From Clostridia bacterium (GTDB lineage: Bacteria; Bacillota; Clostridia; Lachnospirales; Lachnospiraceae), in assembly GCA_910574475.1 (NCBI GenBank), contig CAJTAT010000016.1:1-47619 (forward strand): a DNA stretch of 47,619 bases, read 5' to 3'. The first letter of the stretch is position 1; each line of letters starts with the position of its first letter. Shown here piece after piece: positions 42,451-47,619 of the stretch. A program made the translations under genes and the position numbers. The notes under the pieces were generated by a model. The model had not been told where the DNA came from and did not search any database. It saw only the letters and a program-made list of their open reading frames with translations.

Positions 42451-44523
42451 ATGGCACAAATAGCATTGCTTGATCAGCAGACCATTGACAAAATTGCAGC
42501 GGGAGAAGTCATTGAGCGTCCAGCTTCTGTGGTGAAGGAGCTGGTAGAAAATTCCATTGATGCTGGAGCCACGGCAGTCACTGTAGAGATACGCGACGGG
42601 GGGATTTCCTTTTTGCGGGTGACTGATAATGGCAGTGGCATTGAGCAGAGTCAGGTAGCCATAGCTTTCCTGCGCCATTCCACCAGTAAAATTCGTGTGG
42701 TGGAGGATTTGTTTCAGGTGGGCTCCCTGGGATTTCGGGGAGAGGCATTATCCAGCATTGCAGCTATTGCTATGGTGGAACTTATCACAAAGACAAAAGA
42801 TGCGGAGGCCGGCGTGCGTTTTTGCATGGAAGGCGGTGTGGAGAAAACGCTTGAGGAAATGGCAGCGCCGGAGGGCACCACTTTTTTGGTGAGAAACCTT
42901 TTTTATAATACTCCTGCCCGCAGGAAATTTTTGAAATCCCCTATGACAGAAGCTGGATACATCAGTGATTTGTTGGAGCGTTTAGCCCTGTCCCACCCGG
43001 AGATTTCTTTTCAGTTTATTAATAATGGGCAGACAAAGCTGCATACTGCCGGAAATCATAATTTAAAGGATGTGATTTACCATATCTACGGTCGGGAAGT
43101 TGCCGGGAATTTAGCAAAGATCGATGCAGAGAAAGGCTCTGTGAAGGTGACGGGCTTTATTGGGAAACCTGCCATATCCCGGGGAAACAGAGGCTTTGAG
43201 AATTATTTTATTAATGGAAGATATGTGAAGAGCAGTTTGATTGCTAAGGGGATTGAGGATGCTTACCGGACTTTTATGATGCAGCACAAATACCCATTTA
43301 CTGTCCTTCATTTTGAGATAGACAGAAACCTTTTGGATGTGAATGTTCATCCTACAAAAATGGAGCTGCGTTTTTCCAATCAGGAAGAGTTGTATCATTT
43401 TGTGGAAGAGACTGTTCGGGAGGGTTTGACACAGAAAGAACTCATCCCAGAGGTGAAGCTTGTGAAAGAGGAAGTCTCTGCAAGGTTCAGACCGGAAAAC
43501 TGGATGACGGCAGAAAGAGCCAGGGCGGCGGAAAAGAAGGAGAAGGTTCAAAAGGACTGGAGGCAGACAGAAGCACTACAAGTGCAGACAGAAAAAGCTG
43601 GGGCAAAAGCAGGAAATACAGTGGAGACGGCCAGGACGCCTCAGGAGAGAAATCTGGAATATTTCCTTCAGCAGATGAAAAAACGGGTGACAGAAGAATT
43701 TGAGGCCCAAAAGGAAAACGGATCAGCTGCGATAAACCTTAAGGAAGAACTCAAGACGGCTGGAATGGAATCTAAAGGAGAGTCCAAGTCTCCAGAGAAA
43801 AGGCTTATGCGGGAAACTGGAGCTTATGGGGAGACAAAGCTGTCAGAAACCCATTTGGACAACAAAGGAAGAGACTCCAATAAAAAGATATCTGAGGATG
43901 CAGAGCAGTTGGAGTTATTTGATCACGAGCTTTTAAATCCGGCTACAAAATCAGAGATTCAGGTGATTGGCCAGTTGTTTGAGACCTATTGGCTGGTTCA
44001 GTTTGAAGATAAATTTTATATGATCGATCAGCATGCCGCCCATGAAAAGGTGCTGTATGAACGGACGCTGAAGAGCTTAGAGAAAAAGGAAGTAACTTCT
44101 CAAATGGTAAGTCCGCCTTTGATTTTGTCCCTGACTATGCAGGAGGCGGGGAGGCTTAAGGAATACCTTCACTATTTTACAGAGCTGGGATTTGAGATAG
44201 AGCCATTTGGAGGTAAGGAATACGCGGTGAGTGCCGTTCCGGGAAATCTTTTTGGAATTGCGGAGAGGGAGCTGTTTTTGGAGCTTTTGGACAGTTTGGA
44301 GAGTGTGGGAAATAAAAATTCCAGACTGGTTCTGGAAAAGATCGCATCCATGTCCTGCAAAGCGGCGGTGAAGGGTAGGCAGCGCATGAGCCATCCAGAG
44401 GCAAAGGCTCTGATTGAGGAGTTGTTGACCCTGGATAATCCTTACAACTGTCCTCACGGCCGGCCTACCATTATTTCTATGACAAAGCAAGAGATTGAAA
44501 AAAAGTTTAAGAGGATTGTATAA
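42451..44523 (+). CDS. mutL: DNA mismatch repair protein MutL
   Basis: 690 aa. N-terminal GHKL ATPase (ENSIDAGA, GFRGEAL), a variable acidic linker at about 330-480, and the C-terminal dimerisation domain. The nuclease motif DQHA(x)2E(x)4E is present (DQHAAHEKVLYE), as are the conserved C-terminal Cys motif SCKAAVK and CPHGRP. This MutL should therefore be a metal-dependent nicking endonuclease, as in bacteria without MutH. Its stop overlaps the next gene by one base (TAATG at 44521-44525). Confidence 0.97.
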   Translation: MAQIALLDQQTIDKIAAGEVIERPASVVKELVENSIDAGATAVTVEIRDGGISFLRVTDNGSGIEQSQVAIAFLRHSTSKIRVVEDLFQVGSLGFRGEALSSIAAIAMVELITKTKDAEAGVRFCMEGGVEKTLEEMAAPEGTTFLVRNLFYNTPARRKFLKSPMTEAGYISDLLERLALSHPEISFQFINNGQTKLHTAGNHNLKDVIYHIYGREVAGNLAKIDAEKGSVKVTGFIGKPAISRGNRGFENYFINGRYVKSSLIAKGIEDAYRTFMMQHKYPFTVLHFEIDRNLLDVNVHPTKMELRFSNQEELYHFVEETVREGLTQKELIPEVKLVKEEVSARFRPENWMTAERARAAEKKEKVQKDWRQTEALQVQTEKAGAKAGNTVETARTPQERNLEYFLQQMKKRVTEEFEAQKENGSAAINLKEELKTAGMESKGESKSPEKRLMRETGAYGETKLSETHLDNKGRDSNKKISEDAEQLELFDHELLNPATKSEIQVIGQLFETYWLVQFEDKFYMIDQHAAHEKVLYERTLKSLEKKEVTSQMVSPPLILSLTMQEAGRLKEYLHYFTELGFEIEPFGGKEYAVSAVPGNLFGIAERELFLELLDSLESVGNKNSRLVLEKIASMSCKAAVKGRQRMSHPEAKALIEELLTLDNPYNCPHGRPTIISMTKQEIEKKFKRIV

Positions 44524-44717
44524 TGGCAGAGAAGAAGCAAAAAAGTACCAACTGTGAATATTGCGGCAACTATGTATATGATGATGAGTATGGATATTAT
44601 GTCTGTGAGATAGATTTGGACGAAGATGAAATGCGCCTCTTTGTTCAGGGAAGTTTTCACAGTTGCCCCTATTTTCAGTATGGAGATGAATACAGGATTG
44701 TTCGCCATCAGATGTAG
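44523..44717 (+). CDS. Small Cys-containing protein, unknown function (DUF6472-like)
   Basis: 64 aa. Four cysteines, C11 and C14 (CEYC) plus C28 and C48, could form a small zinc site; otherwise very acidic and tyrosine-rich. The start overlaps the mutL stop by one base (TAATG), so it is translationally coupled to mutL. It is followed by prfC after 26 bp. I associate it with a small family seen beside mutL in Lachnospiraceae (DUF6472), from memory and unverified. A role in mismatch repair is only suggested by position. Confidence 0.8.
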   Translation: MAEKKQKSTNCEYCGNYVYDDEYGYYVCEIDLDEDEMRLFVQGSFHSCPYFQYGDEYRIVRHQM

Positions 44718-44743
44718 ACTGGAAGGAAAGGATGAATATTTAA

Positions 44744-46330
44744 ATGGAAAGCTATGTAAATGAAATAAAGAAGAGGAGAACCTTTGCTATTATTTCTCAC
44801 CCAGATGCAGGAAAGACCACGTTGACAGAGAAATTTCTGCTTTATGGGGGAGCTATCAACCTGGCTGGTTCTGTAAAAGGGAAAGCTACAGCCAGGCATG
44901 CAGTGTCCGACTGGATGGAGATTGAAAAAGAGAGAGGAATCTCTGTAACCTCCTCTGTATTGCAGTTTAACTACAATAATTTCTGCATCAATATTTTGGA
45001 CACTCCTGGCCATCAGGACTTCTCCGAGGACACCTATCGTACACTGATGGCTGCTGATTCAGCCGTAATGGTCATTGACGGATCCAAGGGTGTGGAAGCT
45101 CAGACGAGAAAATTGTTCAAAGTCTGTGCCATGCGTCACATTCCTATCTTTACTTTCATCAATAAGATGGACCGTGAGGCTATGGATATTTTTGAGCTTT
45201 TGGATGATATTGAAAATGAGCTGGGGATTGCAACCTGTCCTGTGAACTGGCCCATTGGTTCCGGTAAAGAGTTCAAAGGCGTCTTTGATCGAAATACTCA
45301 TAAGGTTCTGCTGTTCTCAGACACAGAAAAAGGAACAAAAGAGGGGGAGGAGAGAGAACTCTCTATTGATGATCCAGCCATTGACGAACTGATGGCGCCA
45401 GGTCAGAAAGAAAAACTGATGGATGACATTGAACTTTTAGACGGAGCCAGCGCAGAGTTTGATCAGGAACAGGTAAGCAGGGGAGAATTGTCCCCGGTAT
45501 TTTTTGGTTCTGCCCTGACCAATTTTGGTGTGGAGACCTTTTTACAGCACTTTTTACAGATGACCACCTCACCTCTTCCCAGAAAAGCAGATGTGGGCGT
45601 GATTGACCCCATGGAAGAAGAATTTTCTGCCTTTGTATTTAAAATACAGGCCAATATGAACAAAGCTCACAGGGATCGAATTGCATTTATGCGTATTTGC
45701 TCTGGAAAGTTTACTGCTGGTATGGAGGTGAACCATGTACAGGGTCAGAAGAAGATTCGCCTGTCCCAGCCTCAGCAGATGATGGCCCAGGATCGAAAGA
45801 TTGTGGAAGAAGCCTATGCAGGCGACATTATCGGTGTCTTTGACCCAGGCATTTTTTCCATCGGCGACACCATTTGTATGCCGGGAAAAAGAATTCAGTA
45901 TGAGGGGATTCCTACCTTTGCACCGGAACATTTTGCAAGAGTCCGTCAGATGGATACCATGAAGCGCAAGCAGTTTGTCAAAGGGATCGAGCAGATTGCT
46001 CAGGAAGGCGCCATTCAGATTTTCCAGGAATTTAATACTGGTATGGAAGAAATCATTGTGGGCGTAGTAGGCGTTCTGCAGTTTGACGTGCTCAAATACC
46101 GCCTGGAAAATGAGTACAATGTGGAGATTAAAATGGAGCCTTTGCCCTATGAACATATTCGCTGGATTGAAAATGAGGAGATTGACATGGGCAAGCTGGT
46201 AGGAACTTCTGATATGAAAAAAATCAAAGATCTCAAAGGGCGCCCCCTGCTTCTCTGGGTAAATTCCTGGAGCGTGGGAATGACCTTGGAGCGAAATCCG
46301 GGACTGGAGCTTTCGGAATTTGGGAGGTAG
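44744..46330 (+). CDS. prfC: Peptide chain release factor 3
   Basis: 528 aa, standard RF3 length. GTPase motifs: SHPDAGKTT (G1, about 19-27), DTPGH (G3), NKMD (G4). An EF-G-like GTPase that strips RF1/RF2 from the ribosome after peptide release and takes part in post-peptidyl-transfer quality control. Its stop lies within the ribosome site of the methyltransferase gene, so the two may be translated from one mRNA even though they are unrelated. Confidence 0.96.
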   Translation: MESYVNEIKKRRTFAIISHPDAGKTTLTEKFLLYGGAINLAGSVKGKATARHAVSDWMEIEKERGISVTSSVLQFNYNNFCINILDTPGHQDFSEDTYRTLMAADSAVMVIDGSKGVEAQTRKLFKVCAMRHIPIFTFINKMDREAMDIFELLDDIENELGIATCPVNWPIGSGKEFKGVFDRNTHKVLLFSDTEKGTKEGEERELSIDDPAIDELMAPGQKEKLMDDIELLDGASAEFDQEQVSRGELSPVFFGSALTNFGVETFLQHFLQMTTSPLPRKADVGVIDPMEEEFSAFVFKIQANMNKAHRDRIAFMRICSGKFTAGMEVNHVQGQKKIRLSQPQQMMAQDRKIVEEAYAGDIIGVFDPGIFSIGDTICMPGKRIQYEGIPTFAPEHFARVRQMDTMKRKQFVKGIEQIAQEGAIQIFQEFNTGMEEIIVGVVGVLQFDVLKYRLENEYNVEIKMEPLPYEHIRWIENEEIDMGKLVGTSDMKKIKDLKGRPLLLWVNSWSVGMTLERNPGLELSEFGR

Positions 46331-46331
46331 T

Positions 46332-47219
46332 ATGAAGCAAGAAACTGTTTCTGAAGCTATTCTCTCTGATTATATTTCTAATTGCGATTGTATTGAAGGT
46401 ATGAAAGCCCTTGGGGATAATTGCGTAGATTTGATTATTGCAGATCCTCCTTATAATCTTTCAAATAGTGGCGATTGGAAATGGGATAATAGCGTCTCAC
46501 TTTCTGGCATGGGTGGCAATTGGAATATTACAAATGAGGATTGGGATCATATGCCCCTGGAGGATTATTTCGCTTTTTCCTTTGCCTGGCTTTCTGAAGC
46601 AAAACGTATTTTGAAGCCCACGGGTTCTATGTGGATTTTTGGTACGTATCACAATATTGGTGTCATCAATGTTGTATGTCAAATCCTTGGAGTTGAAATC
46701 ATCAATGAGGTCATTTGGTATAAAAAGAACGCGTTTCCAAATCTTTCTGGCAGACGCCTTACTGCAAGTCACGAGACGATTCTATGGGTACACTCTGGGG
46801 GGAAAAAGCGCAGTTACTATTTTGACTATGATTACTCGAAGGATGGTGAATTTCCTGGAGATGGATTAAAGGCTTCTGGGAAACAAATGCGAACAGTTTG
46901 GGATTTATCTAATAATAAAAAGCCGGAAGAGATCAAATATGGCAAGCATCCCACACAAAAGCCTATCAAAGTGTTGACAAGAATGATAAAGCTGTCTTCT
47001 CATTACGGTGACATTATGCTCACCCCATTTTCGGGGGCCGGAAGCGAGTGTGTGGCTGCGAAAATAACTGGAAGACATTACATTGGTTTTGAAATCGAGA
47101 AGGAGTATTGTAAGATTTCGGAGGAAAGATTAGCTCACGTTGAACCAGAGACTGGGGAACAGATAAACCTATATCAGGCAATGAAAGAGGAGACTAGAAA
47201 TGGTAAAGCCGGTAATTAA
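46332..47219 (+). CDS. Site-specific DNA methyltransferase (beta class N6-A/N4-C)
   Basis: 295 aa. Catalytic motif DPPY at 38-41 comes first, and the SAM-binding motif TPFSGAGSE comes near residue 232, which is the order of beta-class enzymes such as M.HinfI- and DpnA-like proteins. The HPTQKP motif just before it is typical. It adds a methyl group to adenine or cytosine in a short target that cannot be read from the sequence. The start ATG 46332 has GGGAGG at 46322-46327; the TTG frame start at 46320 is rejected. It overlaps a partner gene that is truncated (see 47200), so it is probably an orphan methylase now. Confidence 0.9.
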   Translation: MKQETVSEAILSDYISNCDCIEGMKALGDNCVDLIIADPPYNLSNSGDWKWDNSVSLSGMGGNWNITNEDWDHMPLEDYFAFSFAWLSEAKRILKPTGSMWIFGTYHNIGVINVVCQILGVEIINEVIWYKKNAFPNLSGRRLTASHETILWVHSGGKKRSYYFDYDYSKDGEFPGDGLKASGKQMRTVWDLSNNKKPEEIKYGKHPTQKPIKVLTRMIKLSSHYGDIMLTPFSGAGSECVAAKITGRHYIGFEIEKEYCKISEERLAHVEPETGEQINLYQAMKEETRNGKAGN

Positions 47220-47247
47220 ATGGAGTGATATGCCCCTTGTCAAGTAG
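47200..47247 (+). pseudogene. Truncated start of a gene, probably the cognate restriction enzyme
   Basis: ATG 47200 lies inside the end of the methyltransferase gene, preceded by GAGGAG at 47187-47192. It opens 15 codons (MVKPVIKWSDMPLVK) and then stops at TAG 47245-47247. From codon 12 on the DNA is the IS3-like remnant. Type II restriction genes commonly overlap their methylase like this, so a lost restriction enzyme is the best guess; the family cannot be told. Confidence 0.5.
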
Positions 47248-47280
47248 ACAGGACAAATATCTAAAATTTAGTGCGGATGA

Positions 47281-47314
47281 TGCCTGCATTTTATTTGGGA
47301 GTGCAGGCATTTTT
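47281..47314 (+). terminator. Hairpin inside the IS3 end
   Basis: TGCCTGCA (47281-47288) pairs with TGCAGGCA (47302-47309), followed by TTTTTC. It would stop transcripts coming from the methyltransferase side and protect the transposase gene from antisense reading. Confidence 0.8.
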
Positions 47315-47513
47315 CTATGCACACCATTTCTCTTTATATTTCATGATTCGTTTATTTTCAGGAACCGGATATTCTATGGGCGCATCACTTGCCAACGCTT
47401 CCTCTCGTACTTCTGACGGCGTCTTACAGTGGTATCTGTCCTGCGGACGTTCTTCACTGTAAAAACGCAGATAATCTTTGATGGCATATCTTAATGAGGA
47501 CTCATCTGTTATT
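47315..47513 (-). pseudogene. IS3-family transposase, C-terminal fragment
   Basis: About 66 residues ending at TAG 47315. The stretch DYLRFYSEERPQDRYHCKTPSEV is the classic IS3 integrase C-terminus (YxxFYNxxRPxxxxxxxTPxE), and the tail ENKRIMKYKEKWCA is characteristic of clostridial members. The N-terminal majority is missing, replaced by an IS21-like end. The frame continues a few codons into that end, opening with GTG 47539, but this is a chimera and not a gene. Confidence 0.8.
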
Positions 47514-47619
47514 TGAATATTATCCCCCTTGGGAGCCACCAGTTTCCCGCTTCAGAGCCACCCGGAAATTTCTTCCTTGAGAGCCACCTCAGACACAAGA
47601 TATAGTAATACTGCCCCTG
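47514..47619. mobile_element. Terminal region of an IS21-like element, partial
   Basis: It begins TGAATATTATCCCCC at 47514 and holds three copies of GAGCCACC (47533-47540, 47555-47562, 47581-47588; read on the minus strand as GGTGGCTC) within 56 bp. Multiple such repeats are the hallmark of IS21-family ends, where the IstA transposase binds. The element body would lie beyond the right edge. Assignment from memory of family ends; the tip position is inferred. Confidence 0.55.

Larger units (their letters stand above)
47235..47513 (-). mobile_element. IS3-family element, 3' remnant
   Basis: The left tip appears to be TGTCAAGTAGACAGG at 47235, a TG-starting IS3-like end, inside the truncated gene. 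The segment contains a strong hairpin and the last about 66 codons of an IS3-family transposase on the minus strand. It is cut at about 47513 by an IS21-like end. The precise boundaries are inferred. Confidence 0.65.

Noticed and set aside
47233..47245. CCCTTGTCAAG resembles the MITE tip (CCCTTGTCAAGAGAGGG) and might mark a second MITE
   Set aside because: The match stops after 11 bases, there is no second inverted end, and an IS3 transposase fragment is present, so an IS3 tip explains it better.
47225..47462. Two plus-strand frames of 63 aa after the methylase
   Set aside because: They are antisense to the IS3 transposase fragment and cross its hairpin; no ribosome sites and no recognisable protein.
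1..47619. CRISPR arrays, tRNA or rRNA genes
   Set aside because: No regularly spaced direct repeats and no cloverleaf or rRNA-like segments were seen by eye in either strand. A tRNAscan or Infernal run would be decisive.

Overview
The window looks like a low-GC Firmicutes (Clostridia) chromosome, most likely Lachnospiraceae (Blautia / Ruminococcus / Mediterraneibacter type). The reasons are AGGAGG-type ribosome sites, strong TTGACA-N17-TATAAT promoters, many ATGA-coupled genes, rubredoxin and ferredoxin-type redox proteins, a mutS-mutL-small Cys protein-prfC run, and the style of the cell-surface polysaccharide operon. I saw no tRNA, rRNA or CRISPR array. The taxonomic placement is inference from gene content, not a database match.

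Layout. (1) 1-10693: the left edge is the 5' end of an IS1182-like element pointing out of the window. A nucleoside phosphorylase gene follows immediately, then a cysK-metY sulfur assimilation pair with a consensus promoter and a terminator. Next is a plus-strand run of a ferredoxin-nitroreductase fusion, a BspA-type leucine-rich repeat protein, a VWA protein with a degenerate metallopeptidase-like N-terminus and a MoxR-type AAA ATPase. Converging on it are two coupled flavodoxin-like genes, and then an ECF sigma/anti-sigma pair. (2) 10694-12452: a complete IS1182-like element (1759 bp, 16-bp ends, 11-bp target duplication) inserted just upstream of the sigma gene. Its first 105 bp are identical, in inverted orientation, to positions 1-105. 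(3) 12453-18100: a truncated ORF remnant, rubredoxin, an AlaX-type alanyl-tRNA editing protein, a small unknown protein, tcdA, a lipoprotein gene broken by a 271-bp MITE and a separate frameshift, and an ABC-F ATPase.

(4) 18097-37847: one long exopolysaccharide/capsule operon of 16 genes behind a consensus promoter. It has six or seven glycosyltransferases, a Wzy-type polymerase, a Wzx-type flippase, an ABC exporter that could be a second flippase, a pyruvyl-transferase-like protein paired with an FrhB-like iron-sulfur protein, a membrane-anchored metallophosphoesterase, a DivIVA-like coiled-coil protein, and two paralogous Wzz-like chain-length proteins. One of the latter carries a C-terminal degenerate GGDEF domain (GLGQF in place of GGDEF). 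No priming phosphoglycosyltransferase or CpsC/D-type tyrosine kinase is seen. The obvious reading is a polysaccharide assembly machine whose length-control component has a built-in nucleotide-sensor-like domain. This is the strongest candidate for something undescribed.

(5) 37873-47619: pyruvate kinase, mutS, mutL, a 64-aa Cys-rich protein, prfC, and a beta-class DNA methyltransferase. Directly overlapping the methyltransferase is the start of a partner gene, probably a restriction enzyme, that is cut off after 15 codons by an IS3-family remnant. That remnant is itself interrupted by the end of an IS21-like element running off the right edge. The methyltransferase is therefore probably an orphan.
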